From: Paenibacillus agricola
GTDB lineage: Bacteria; Bacillota; Bacilli; Paenibacillales; NBRC-103111
Direction of reading: 5' to 3'
Assembly (NCBI RefSeq): GCF_011440305.1
Contig: NZ_JAAOIW010000002.1
Location: 240,084-304,083 of the forward strand
Length of the DNA: 64,000 nucleotides
Shown here piece by piece: positions 8,906 to 17,274 of the stretch. The translations under genes and the position numbers were made by a program. The first letter of the stretch is position 1. Each line of letters starts with the position of its first letter. The notes beneath the pieces were generated by a model. The model was not told where the DNA came from. It searched no databases and saw nothing but the letters and a program-made list of their open reading frames with translations.

Positions 8906-10540
8906 ATGAATTTACATGTTGCCCGTATGGTGCTGCTTTTCGCTTTTCTTACTGGTTCTAGCCTACTAACAGGCGCATTATGGGCAAATACAGCATACGC
9001 GGAGAGCGAGTCTGCCGCTACCCTAACCGAATTTCAAACTAAGCTGGAGGCGGCTATGCAGACCCGACCCGCTACCTACAGCATTAATTACACAGCAGGC
9101 GCTTTTACCAAGAAAAACATGAACGCGATCCTTGATGCTATTTATGACAATGACGATTACCTGCATTACAGCACGAAAACCTATGGTTACACGATGACGT
9201 CCGATAAATTATCGGCAACTGTAGATCTCTCCTTTACTTACTGGGAGACCACCGAGCAGTCTGAAGCCGTTACCGCAAAGGTTAAGGAAATCCTTCCACA
9301 AATCATTACCGAAGGCATGAACGATTTTCAAAAGCAGAAGGCCATCCATGACTGGATCGTCGCCAATCTTACATACGACACCACTCTTGCGCAGCATTCG
9401 GCTTATGCCGGTCTTTTCGACAACCAGAAAACCGTATGCCAAGGCTACGCCTTGTTAGCTTACCGCATGTTGTCCGAAGCAGGCTTGCCTAACCAAATCA
9501 TTGAGGGCACCGCGGGTGGGCAGCTCCATACATGGAACCTTGTTAAGCTTGATGGCAACTGGTACCACCTTGATACCACCTGGAATGATCCTGTTCCCGA
9601 TACGGAAGGTTCTATATCGTATGGCTACTATAACTTAAGCGACGCCCAAATCAAGACGAACCATAGCTGGAAAAAGAAATACCCAGCCGCTACCACCGAT
9701 TTCGGCGTTACCCTTACAAGCAAGAAGGATAGCGACAGTACGAATATTTCCTTTTACGAAAATTTACAGAACTCACTTGAGCTTCACTATCTGAAAGATG
9801 AGTATACTATATCCAGCCCTGCGAACCTTTCAGCCCGCATCAAAGAAACATTAGCTGCTAATCTGCCTTCTTTCACAGTGCGCTACACGGCAAAAAGAAG
9901 CATTGCCAATGACCTTAAATCAGCGATTAAGAGTTTCGGGAATATATCCCAATATAGCTATGGCTCGCCTGATTATACCAGGACATCTTCAACGGCTGAC
10001 GCACTGCTAACCGTCAACTTGACCTATACTGATCCCATTGCCGTGAGTAGCCTTACCTTAAATACAGCTAGCGAGTTTTTGAATGTCAGAAGTACACTTG
10101 CGATAGTCCCAAGCATCCAGCCGGCCAATGCCTCCAATCAAGGAATCACTTGGTCGTCCTCCAACGATTCGATAGCCCTTGTCAATGCAAAGGGAACGGT
10201 CACAGGTAAAGGCGCCGGCACCGCCACCATTACAGCTACCACAATCGATGGTGAAATAACGGCTACTATGGAGGTTACCGTTATCCAGCCTGTAACTCGC
10301 ATTTCTGTAAGTAAAACAACACTTGCAATGAAGGTTGGCGATCCCGACTTTGCCCTAAGCACCACCATAGCTCCTAGCAATGCCTCCGTGAAAACCGTCA
10401 CTTGGTCCAGCAATAACACTAATGTTGCTACTGTTGATGAGTATGGTAACGTACATGCCATTGCCTCCGGCAAAGCTACCATCACAGCCAAATCGAACAA
10501 CGGCAAGAATGCCAATACTACAGTGACTGTCGCCAAATAA
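8906..10540 (+). CDS. Secreted transglutaminase-like protein with two BIG2 Ig-like domains
   Basis: 544 residues. A signal peptide (about 1-32, ending NTAYA) implies export. Residues about 140-235 form a transglutaminase/peptidase-like fold with the triad Cys178 (VCQGYALLAYRML), His208 (LHTWNLV) and Asp223 (YHLDTTWNDP). A repeat of the N-terminal unit occurs around 290-375 (FTVRYTAKR echoes YSINYTAGAF). The C-terminus holds two BIG2 domains (about 378-462 and 463-544), each with ITWSSSN/VTWSSNN and GTATITA/GKATITA. These are typical of surface proteins, so a cell-wall or extracellular role is likely; the substrate is unknown. GAAGGGAG precedes the ATG. Confidence 0.88.
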   Translation: MNLHVARMVLLFAFLTGSSLLTGALWANTAYAESESAATLTEFQTKLEAAMQTRPATYSINYTAGAFTKKNMNAILDAIYDNDDYLHYSTKTYGYTMTSDKLSATVDLSFTYWETTEQSEAVTAKVKEILPQIITEGMNDFQKQKAIHDWIVANLTYDTTLAQHSAYAGLFDNQKTVCQGYALLAYRMLSEAGLPNQIIEGTAGGQLHTWNLVKLDGNWYHLDTTWNDPVPDTEGSISYGYYNLSDAQIKTNHSWKKKYPAATTDFGVTLTSKKDSDSTNISFYENLQNSLELHYLKDEYTISSPANLSARIKETLAANLPSFTVRYTAKRSIANDLKSAIKSFGNISQYSYGSPDYTRTSSTADALLTVNLTYTDPIAVSSLTLNTASEFLNVRSTLAIVPSIQPANASNQGITWSSSNDSIALVNAKGTVTGKGAGTATITATTIDGEITATMEVTVIQPVTRISVSKTTLAMKVGDPDFALSTTIAPSNASVKTVTWSSNNTNVATVDEYGNVHAIASGKATITAKSNNGKNANTTVTVAK

Positions 10541-10634
10541 CCCGCATGGTGTTGCTGTGCAAACATTAATCTGGAATGTTGGTTTCAAAGTCACGCATGG
10601 TCAATCCTAGGGATATTGCTGGAGGCGTATGGGG

Positions 10635-11237
10635 ATGTTGAAAAAAATAGGTCTTATCGGAATGCTAAGTTTGGTTATCATATCCATATCGCTAGTTGCT
10701 TGCGGACCCGAGCCAAGCGCAGCACCGATGGAAGGGGAACCAAGCGTGCTGAATGCGTCACCCTCTTATCCACCATTAACTAGCGATGAACTCAATCAAT
10801 TTAAGGCATACCTTCCTTCGATAAGGGGATTCACTTTAGTTAAAGTCGCTGAGATTAGAAACCAGAATGAAGCCTATATTCAATACTTCCCAAGCTTTAG
10901 TGACTACCAAGCCGCGAGTAAAGACAACAGCTTAAGTGAGACCGAGTTCAATACCTATTTTTCACTAATGGATACCGTCAATAAAGTGTTTATGGAAGAG
11001 TCCCTACGCCTCTTGCACGAATTTCCCACTATCACAAGAATCACGATGAAAATACCTCACAATAACCAAGTGTATGCTATAGAAACCAGCAAAAGATCAA
11101 TTGAAAATTATATGAAAATCAACTTCAAAAAACTTCATGATGAACCCGACCAGAAGCATTGGAAAGAGCTGAAGAAAAAATATTTTGTTAGTAAAGAAAG
11201 AGAAAAATTCGCTATGAGATTTATCCGTGCTTCTTAG
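10635..11237 (+). CDS. Lipoprotein of unknown function
   Basis: About 200 residues. The N-terminus MLKKIGLIGMLSLVIISISL followed by VACG is a lipoprotein signal with Cys at the lipobox, so the mature protein is probably anchored on the outer face of the membrane. GGAGG at 10621-10625 is nine bases from the ATG at 10635 and only three from an earlier ATG at 10629, so I prefer 10635. No known domain recognised; the C-terminal third is Lys/Glu-rich. It ends just before a strong terminator. Confidence 0.75.
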   Translation: MLKKIGLIGMLSLVIISISLVACGPEPSAAPMEGEPSVLNASPSYPPLTSDELNQFKAYLPSIRGFTLVKVAEIRNQNEAYIQYFPSFSDYQAASKDNSLSETEFNTYFSLMDTVNKVFMEESLRLLHEFPTITRITMKIPHNNQVYAIETSKRSIENYMKINFKKLHDEPDQKHWKELKKKYFVSKEREKFAMRFIRAS

Positions 11238-11255
11238 GAAATTGAACCTTTTACT

Positions 11256-11299
11256 AAAAAAAAGCTTACAGGACCCTAAGGTCTTGTAAGCTTTTTTTG
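11256..11299. terminator. Bidirectional intrinsic terminator
   Basis: AAGCTTACAGGACC and GGTCTTGTAAGCTT pair around CTAA, with A-run before and T-run after, so it can serve the lipoprotein gene on plus and the propeller gene on minus. Confidence 0.9.
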
Positions 11300-11348
11300 T
11301 TTGACAAGTTGATGGTTGGAATTGATTGGCTGATTAATGGAATACGGT

Positions 11349-12989
11349 TTATTTAGTAGCTTCTCCAAATTGGATAATAGCTATGGAAGAACCGATACCC
11401 GGCTCGCTCGGCTTGTTATCGCCACGCGGCAAATCAAAGTTGCTGATATACAGCGTATTGCCGACAAAATAAGGGCTTGCCGGGAACTCCAGCGGACCGT
11501 TGTTATCGTTATGAGCAACCTCGGTTACAATGCCGTCTACGGTTACTCTAACGATGGAATTACGTTCATTGACTGCTACATAAAGTGCCCCGTCAGGTCC
11601 AAAATTAATGCCGTCTGCGCCGTATAGCAATGGACTTTTGGCTACTTTCTCCGCTGCACCGATCGAACCGTCAGCGTTCATAGGGAAGCGGTTAATAGCT
11701 CCTCCACTTGTGTCAGAGACATAAAGCTTGCCATCTTGCCCAAAGGCAATGCCATTCACAACAATCAATTGATCCGTGCGCTCGGGCAGGATGTCGCTTT
11801 TGAACGTTTTCAAAGTACGGTCAGGAGCGACCCTATAAATATTACCATTCGCACCACCAGTTATATACAGGTTGCCCGCCTTATCGAAGGCCATACCATT
11901 CGCGCCTGCCACACCACTCACATACGTTTCTACCTTAGCAGTCTCGAAGGCTCCGCCCTCAAGGTCTTTGGCCAACACCCGCAAGATAACGCCTTCTTGG
12001 CCGCCGCTTGCCAGGTATAGGTTACCTGCTGCATCTAAGCCCAGGCCTGTTGCTGCACGCGGCAATTCAGTCAGCACTTCAAACTTACCGCTGTCTGCCA
12101 TGATGCGGAATAGCTTTTTGGAATCTGAATCTACGGTAAAAACATGGCCCTTCGTGTTGGCAATTACGCCTTCAGTCCGCATCCCCGCTGCCTTCTGCGG
12201 ATCCAAATCCGCTAGAATGGAAAGCTTGGCCGTATTGAACTTGATCGTCTGTTTAACATCAGGCTGCAATGGCAAGCCATCATTACCGACCAGTTGCACC
12301 GTCAATGTGTGCGCGCCAGGCTTTAAATTACTGAATACCAGCGGCTCTCCCTTAAAGGATTGCGTAGCCACCTTCGGATCTAGGTCGGTATCCAGCCAAA
12401 CTAGCATATGCCCTTCTCCTGGCTTGGCCGTCTTATTGACCGTATAGTCTGTTAACGTTTGATTCTGTGCCAGCACAGCAACCTTCAAATCACTGCCCAG
12501 ATGGTATTGCCCTTCATTAATGCCTAATATGCGTAGCCCCGGCTTTGTATCCGAGCTTAGACTAACGGTTCGTGTTTGTGCATCATAGCCTACCGAATAA
12601 CCGAAGGCTTCATAGACGAATCGAACGGGAACATGGGCTGTATCTCCTACCATTTGCAGTGGAGTTGCCAAGGCCAACTTAACTCCGTTTACTGTAACCG
12701 TTTTCATATCTACCGTAAATTCCAAGGTACCGCCTGATTTACGCAGCGTGAGTGTCTTCGTATCGGCTTTCCACTGGGCTTCTGCACCCAAACTGCGAGC
12801 TAATGCCGTATAAGGCGCGTAAAGATTACTGTCCAGCAAATAACTTTGAGCTGCATACTCGGCATCTTTGCCATTCAGCTTAAGCACCATGTTGGACTTT
12901 ACCGTATCTGCTGCAAAAGCCATGGATGAAAGCAAAACGAGACTGCTGGTGGCCACCGCTGTGGCAGTAAGCCATTTTTTAATCTTCAT
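11349..12989 (-). CDS. Secreted stalk-domain / NHL-SMP-30 beta-propeller protein
   Basis: 546 residues from the ATG at 12989 (GAGGAGG upstream). Signal peptide about 1-26 (ends AFAA). Residues about 35-145 are the copper-amine-oxidase N-terminal stalk domain (LYAPYTALARSLGAEAQW; AHVPVRFVYEAFGY), a wall-associated module abundant in Paenibacillus. A short Ig-like region follows (about 150-255), then a gluconolactonase/NHL-like beta propeller (about 260-546) with repeated blades such as GMAFDKAGNLYITGG and GIAFGQDGKLYVSD. The propeller may bind a ligand or hydrolyse a lactone; I see no certain catalytic residues. Probably monocistronic. Confidence 0.87.
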   Translation of the reverse strand: MKIKKWLTATAVATSSLVLLSSMAFAADTVKSNMVLKLNGKDAEYAAQSYLLDSNLYAPYTALARSLGAEAQWKADTKTLTLRKSGGTLEFTVDMKTVTVNGVKLALATPLQMVGDTAHVPVRFVYEAFGYSVGYDAQTRTVSLSSDTKPGLRILGINEGQYHLGSDLKVAVLAQNQTLTDYTVNKTAKPGEGHMLVWLDTDLDPKVATQSFKGEPLVFSNLKPGAHTLTVQLVGNDGLPLQPDVKQTIKFNTAKLSILADLDPQKAAGMRTEGVIANTKGHVFTVDSDSKKLFRIMADSGKFEVLTELPRAATGLGLDAAGNLYLASGGQEGVILRVLAKDLEGGAFETAKVETYVSGVAGANGMAFDKAGNLYITGGANGNIYRVAPDRTLKTFKSDILPERTDQLIVVNGIAFGQDGKLYVSDTSGGAINRFPMNADGSIGAAEKVAKSPLLYGADGINFGPDGALYVAVNERNSIVRVTVDGIVTEVAHNDNNGPLEFPASPYFVGNTLYISNFDLPRGDNKPSEPGIGSSIAIIQFGEATK

Positions 12990-13316
12990 TCCTTTAACCT
13001 CCTCATAATTTGCTTGCTGCATAAACCTGACTGGTATGTATGTTAGCCGGAGACTACTCCGCTAATTACTAAACATTCGCTGCTTCCCAAACTTCTCCTG
13101 CCATAAATATGGCATTCGCTTCTAAAAATTATTCTTAAACAGCTCAGGTGGCTATAAAACAAACTTATTTGCCAAAAGATTATATAGACGGAGGACCAGA
13201 GTTGTTGATACGTACCCGTTCGTTTAGAGATCAGTTGGTATGCGTTTTAAATTCCGTACTGCGGGTAATAAGTCATATAAGGCTAGTCCAAAAATCTTAG
13301 GAAACGGGGTTTTATT
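12990..13316. other. Intergenic region, divergent promoter area
   Basis: Holds the upstream regions of the minus-strand propeller gene and of a small plus-strand membrane peptide. A TATATAAT-like box near 13180 on the minus strand may belong to the former. No other coding or RNA element recognised. Confidence 0.4.
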
Positions 13317-13415
13317 ATGAATGATTTGTATATATATTTACCAGTTATTTTTGCCCTTGCCTTTGCCTTTATTATAAGCTATATGGCATTTCGCAGAACC
13401 GACGAGGTTGCCTAA
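13317..13415 (+). CDS. Small single-pass membrane peptide (32 aa)
   Basis: ATG AAT GAT ... GTT GCC TAA encodes 32 residues: a short N-terminus, one hydrophobic helix (LPVIFALAFAFIISYMAF) and a charged tail RRTDEVA. A G-rich site lies before the ATG and a terminator follows. Length and layout resemble small accessory subunits such as CydS-type peptides, but no oxidase genes are nearby, so function is open. Confidence 0.5.
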   Translation: MNDLYIYLPVIFALAFAFIISYMAFRRTDEVA

Positions 13416-13460
13416 CAGTGGCCATCCAATTCTTTTATAAATAGAATTCCAATTATAAGC

Positions 13461-13507
13461 AAAAGAATCTCCTTATCCCCTGTTAAAGTGGGTAGAGGTT
13501 CTTTTTT
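13461..13507 (+). terminator. Intrinsic terminator
   Basis: AAAAGAATCTCC pairs with GAGGTTCTTTTTT around a second small stem (CCCC/GGGG-like); T-run on plus. Follows the small membrane peptide gene. Confidence 0.7.
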
Positions 13508-13509
13508 GT

Positions 13510-13719
13510 TCATACCACGCACTGTTGTTGCATAGGCATAGCTGCGAGAATCTGCTCCAGTCTAAAGACCCGCAGCCCTTTCTGGGTAAAGCAATATGCA
13601 CAGACATAATTATTTTTGATCGAACGCGCTTCAATAAGACGTTGTGTAATGTTCCCATGTCGATCTATATACATAATCTCTACCTTCTGGCCCATACACC
13701 GCTGTAGCTTTTGTTCCAT
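13510..13719 (-). CDS. Stand-alone WYL-like domain protein
   Basis: 69 residues from the ATG at 13719 (GAGGTG six bases upstream). The pattern VEIMYIDRHGNITQRLIEAR ... VCAYCFTQKGLRVFRLEQIL matches the core of WYL domains, which sense nucleic acid or other ligands, but the usual N-terminal HTH is absent. A second, frameshifted copy lies at 19405-19615. In other Bacillales such small proteins often sit beside YolD-like genes, as the second copy does here. Role in DNA-damage or mobile-element regulation is a guess. Confidence 0.7.
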   Translation of the reverse strand: MEQKLQRCMGQKVEIMYIDRHGNITQRLIEARSIKNNYVCAYCFTQKGLRVFRLEQILAAMPMQQQCVV

Positions 13720-13964
13720 TTCCATCACCTCGCCGATAATTCTCGAAATCAAACAGAACATTTGTTCTCTAATCATATATTCAATATACCGAACATATAT
13801 TCGTATTTCAACAGGTATTTTTTGGGATATCCTTAAATGGGGGCTAGAATCACTGCAGGGGGGCAAGATATAAAAATATTATGCTCGCCATGCTTCATTA
13901 TTTCGGCTAACGGGTATATTTTATTATAAGCAAAATAACTCAACATCAGAGGGAGAAACCCACC

Positions 13965-14171
13965 ATGACTGAGGCCCAGCAAAAGATAATTGACGCCTTA
14001 AAAAATGATAGATTTGTAAGTGCGCACAGTTTATCCAGGCTAACCAATTTGCCCCTTTATGAGGTTTTCGAACAATTACCCGTTCTTGAATCCGATAAAA
14101 AAATCAGATATATTCCTTTTAAAAGCCCTGAGGGCAGCGAAGAAAAAGCTTACTATTTGGCATCAAATTAA
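13965..14171 (+). CDS. Small winged-helix-like protein
   Basis: 68 residues. QQKIIDALKNDRFVSAHSLS then LTNLPLYEVFEQLPVLESDKK reads as a helix-turn-helix like those of small winged-helix repressors, ending in a beta hairpin IRYIPFKSPEG...KAYYLASN. GAGGGAGAAA precedes the ATG. Two small hairpins follow as terminators. No family recognised; DNA binding is an inference from the helical pattern. Confidence 0.6.
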   Translation: MTEAQQKIIDALKNDRFVSAHSLSRLTNLPLYEVFEQLPVLESDKKIRYIPFKSPEGSEEKAYYLASN

Positions 14172-14187
14172 ACCAATCCAATAGATT

Positions 14188-14213
14188 CCCGCCTTAATGC
14201 GGGTAAGTTTTTT
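14188..14213 (+). terminator. Short intrinsic terminator
   Basis: CCCGC and GCGGG around CTTAAT, followed by TAAGTTTTTT; ends the small winged-helix gene. Confidence 0.65.
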
Positions 14214-14328
14214 AGAGTCCTTTTAGGGCTCTATTTGTTTTCCTGCTTAATTGGATTTGCAGCTTAAAACGCCGCAGGTCTAATTTTCTGCTGTTTAGAG
14301 CCACTTTTACTCTGGCGCAAAAATAATG

Positions 14329-14357
14329 CAAAAAAAAGCCACTACATAAAGTGGCTC
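14329..14357 (-). terminator. Intrinsic terminator of the J-domain gene
   Basis: On minus: AGCCACT TTATGT AGTGGCT followed by eight T. Confidence 0.85.
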
Positions 14358-14405
14358 TAAAAATTGAAGCTATACGTTGAAAGCTTGCTGCGCTCTGCTA
14401 ATGAG

Positions 14406-14822
14406 CTATTTATGTCCCGGGTGTTGTGCCATTGGAAATTCGGCAGGTGAATAAGCACCTACATCCTTGGCTCCTGCCTGGAATGCCATATACACCTCAC
14501 TAACACCGATACCAACAGCAAAGATCATCAAAACGAGTACAAGCGAGTAAACAATCTCCATCATGTAATTATCGCGGATATGTTGGACCTTCTCCCTCCA
14601 CTTTAGCTCGCGAAACTCCACCTTTTGCAGCGGAACATAACCAATTAGAAAGCGGTAAGCCTCATTAATAGCAGCAAAAAGCGGTTCGTCCAGTGAAGGC
14701 CGCTCGTCGGCTTCGAGGTATTTGTATCTTTTCATCAGAAAAAAATAACGGTTCTCTATCTCTTGCTCACTTGCATCCTCCGAAAGACCAATGATCCCAC
14801 ATGCTTCCCTGCGGTTTTGCAT
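14406..14822 (-). CDS. J-domain-like membrane protein
   Basis: 138 residues. Residues about 5-65 look like a DnaJ-type J domain (GIIGLSEDASEQEIENRYFF, LFAAINEAYRFL), but the HPD tripeptide that activates Hsp70 is missing, so it is probably not a DnaK co-chaperone. One transmembrane helix follows (about 87-112, IVYSLVLVLMIFAVGIGVSE) and a short Pro/His-rich tail. AAAGGAGGG precedes the ATG. Good terminator downstream. Function unknown. Confidence 0.7.
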   Translation of the reverse strand: MQNRREACGIIGLSEDASEQEIENRYFFLMKRYKYLEADERPSLDEPLFAAINEAYRFLIGYVPLQKVEFRELKWREKVQHIRDNYMMEIVYSLVLVLMIFAVGIGVSEVYMAFQAGAKDVGAYSPAEFPMAQHPGHK

Positions 14823-14828
14823 GATTTT

Positions 14829-15384
<556 letters not shown>

Positions 15385-15573
15385 TTAATGCTGGTATTTA
15401 ATGAATTTATTCAATTTTCTATCAAGCATTTCACTAAGCTGGAACAAGAGTGGGTCGTGGAGGCTTTCCGTCTGCTCGTACACATTGATCATACATTTTT
15501 TCAACGCATCGATTTCAGCCATAAGCAAAACCAATCTAACTTGTTGCATCTGTCGACTATAAGTCTGCATCAT
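15385..15573 (-). CDS. Spo0E-family aspartyl-phosphate phosphatase
   Basis: 62 residues from the ATG at 15573; GAGGAGG (15581-15587) is about seven bases upstream, whereas an earlier in-frame ATG at 15579 is too close. Two helices are predicted, and the second carries SEMLDRKLNKF, the SxxLDxLI-type signature by which Spo0E proteins dephosphorylate Spo0A-P and so delay sporulation. The leader contains a c-di-GMP-I riboswitch (15608-15704), unusual for this family. Confidence in the family is fair because the protein is short. Confidence 0.75.
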   Translation of the reverse strand: MMQTYSRQMQQVRLVLLMAEIDALKKCMINVYEQTESLHDPLLFQLSEMLDRKLNKFIKYQH

Positions 15574-15607
15574 ACACATTCCTCCTCTAGTTTAAAAAAA
15601 GAGTGTT

Positions 15608-15704
15608 TCGGTAACTGGCTGGCATAGTCTTATTGAATACTGCTGACTTTAGCCCCTGATAGCTTTGCGTCCCCATTTTTCAATGGCTTTGCCTTTTCGG
15701 TCTT
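15608..15704 (-). ncRNA. c-di-GMP-I (GEMM) riboswitch upstream of the Spo0E-like gene
   Basis: On minus the sequence runs AAAAGGCAAAGCCATTGAA, AAATGGGGACGCAAAGC, then GGGGCTAAAGTC ... GACTATGCCAGCCAGTTACCG. These follow the conserved blocks of the GEMM-I aptamer (GGCAAA, a GAAA-type loop, GGGACGCAAAGC, CTAAA, and the closing GTTACCG). A TATAAT box lies just upstream (15719-15724). After the aptamer comes CTCTTTTTTT and then the Shine-Dalgarno site of the Spo0E-like gene, so control may be by termination or by site masking; whether ligand turns the gene on or off cannot be told by eye. Confidence 0.85.
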
Positions 15705-15910
15705 GCGTATGCGCTTCAATTATACCTCAAATATTGCTAATTTTCATAGAAAGAAAGCCCTATTTTTTCGACATTATTTGCGCTTTCTTTCGTTGTACAA
15801 GCTTTGAATACAATTAAAATATTCATTTTATGACAACACTCTTCGAGCATCTTTTCACATAAATTGGGATACTCTATGTAGGTAATAGATATTCATGGAG
15901 GTGCTAACAT

Positions 15911-16078
15911 TTGAAAAAGATCATTACTGACGATTGCCCAGCTAGAGGTGGATGGACCGAAGCTGCCCGCGGGCTAGAGGAGTTAGATACCAAGCTAGCA
16001 GAAGAGACTGATTATGAAATCGAGTTCGTCAAAAATCAAAACAGAATGATGTCTTTATGGAATGAGATTGTTCAGTGA
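15911..16078 (+). CDS. Small protein of unknown function (TTG start)
   Basis: TTG AAA AAG ATC ... CAG TGA encodes 55 residues (MKKIITDDCPARGGWTEAAR ... SLWNEIVQ). GGAGGTG lies seven bases before the TTG, a near-ideal site. Mostly polar and acidic, no membrane segment, no recognised family. The next element is the tRNA-Gly promoter. Confidence 0.6.
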   Translation: MKKIITDDCPARGGWTEAARGLEELDTKLAEETDYEIEFVKNQNRMMSLWNEIVQ

Positions 16079-16166
16079 TTGGGTTGGGTGCTTCGGAGGT
16101 GAATGGCATCAAAAGCATGAAAAATAACCTGGCTGGAAGTTTCGCTCCGGTCGGTTCAATCTCCTC

Positions 16167-16195
16167 TGGACAATCGCGTTCAAACGCTTTATAAT
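16167..16195 (+). promoter_or_regulatory. Promoter of tRNA-Gly
   Basis: TGGACA (16167-16172), 17-bp spacer, TATAAT (16190-16195), 45 bp before the tRNA. Confidence 0.8.
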
Positions 16196-16240
16196 CAATT
16201 GGCAGGCAATGCGCTGTTAGGATAAGCGAGTGCCGTTCAT

Positions 16241-16311
16241 GCGGGTGTAGTTCAATGGCAGAACTTCAGCTTCCCAAGCTGGTGGCGAGGGTTCGATTCC
16301 CTTCACCCGCT
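16241..16311 (+). tRNA. tRNA-Gly (CCC anticodon)
   Basis: Full cloverleaf by eye: acceptor GCGGGTG/CACCCGC, D arm GTTC...GAAC, anticodon arm TCAGC-TTCCCAA-GCTGG (anticodon CCC, reads GGG), T arm GAGGG-TTCGATT-CCCTT. CCA is not encoded; the sequence continues TTACCAAG. It has its own promoter and terminator. An integrase relic lies about 350 bp downstream, so the tRNA 3' end is a candidate old attachment site. Confidence 0.95.
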
Positions 16312-16317
16312 TACCAA

Positions 16318-16348
16318 GAAAAACCCTTGATATATAAGGGTTTTTTGT
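16318..16348 (+). terminator. Terminator of tRNA-Gly
   Basis: AAAACCCTT GATATAT AAGGGTTTTTTG directly after the tRNA. Confidence 0.9.
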
Positions 16349-16660
16349 TTGTTTATTTTTCGACAAAGATACCCTATTTTAATGACTTGTTGACGGTGTT
16401 GATACAATAAAAAAACACCGGTTAAGGTGTTTGGAAATAGACTGCGTCAACAGTTCGTCAAAAAAACAATAATCCGGTTAGAGCAGTTCCAGATCTATCA
16501 CAGATTATTTTTTCAGTTCCCACTTTATATCGATGAGTAAAATCTTATTCGACTTCGCCGTTTCTCTTAAGTAATTCATAAACTCCTTCTGGATCAATCT
16601 CATACGCAAGTAAGCACATTTTTTTAGCAAAAATATGGTACCTTTCCCTTCAATGATATA

Positions 16661-16922
16661 ATGACAAAACAAGCTGGAAAACGCAGAGAATCCAAGCCAA
16701 GCCAAACAACAACTCAGTTTTGAAGATCTGCTTCATTCTTTTATTCTCGATTGCAAGGCGAAATTTTATATTTTGAACGGCGGAGATCCGTTTACGCTTA
16801 GACGAATTCTTGGCCATGCTTCATTAAAAATGGTCGACTATTATGTCGAGTTGTTCAGCAGCGATATCAAGCAGCAGCACAAGAAATTTAGTCCAGTTGA
16901 GAACATGAAGCGGATCTTATAA
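16661..16922 (+). pseudogene. Tyrosine recombinase (integrase) relic with internal deletion
   Basis: Starts with ATG ACA AAA CAA (MTKQAGKRRESKPS), shifts frame near 16710 into QLSFEDLLHSFILDCKAK, an integrase N-terminal core-binding start, and then jumps directly to FYILNGGDPFTLRRILGHAS and KMVDYYVELFSSDIKQQHKK, the C-terminal catalytic end with the His of LGH and the Tyr of YYVELF. About 200 middle residues, including the first catalytic Arg, are missing. Lies just downstream of tRNA-Gly; probably the remains of a prophage or integrative element. Confidence 0.8.
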
Positions 16923-17014
16923 ACTATTAGAGAGAAGGCATCCATTGTCTTCTCTCTGACAGAGCAATAAAAAATATGAGCTTCAGCTTTCCACTCGGAA
17001 CATCCTATAAATTT

Positions 17015-17170
17015 TCATAATTTCCAGTTAACGAGCGACTTGCTGGCTTCAAGTTTTCCCCGTTTATCCTGTGAACTCTCCGAGATTTTAATCGCCTGGA
17101 ACAGTGGGCCGTTGCCGTGCATTTCAAGGCTACGGAGATTGCTCGTTTGGTTTTTCAGGGTATAGCGGCA
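17015..17170 (-). pseudogene. Unidentified C-terminal gene fragment
   Basis: A frame without a start reads CRYTLKNQTSNLRSLEMHGN, then QAIKISESSQDKRGKLEASK and ends LVNWKL with TGA. It has protein-like composition but a stop just upstream. Probably the truncated end of a lost gene; family not recognised. Confidence 0.35.
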
Positions 17171-17178
17171 CCTGTGTC

Positions 17179-17224
17179 AAAAAACAAAAAAGGACAGACG
17201 TCCGAATCGTTCGGATACCTGTCT
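17179..17224 (-). terminator. Terminator of the TetR gene
   Basis: On minus: GACAGGTATCCGAA CGA TTCGGACGTCTGTC then TTTTTTG. Confidence 0.85.
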
Positions 17225-17274
17225 CACTTCGCTAAACACTAAATTGTTTTTACAAACCCACTGATTCACCAAAG

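Noticed and set aside
16505-16705. 66-codon minus-strand frame before the integrase relic
   Set aside because: No ribosome site and A+T-driven Lys/Leu/Phe composition; overlaps the start of the integrase relic.
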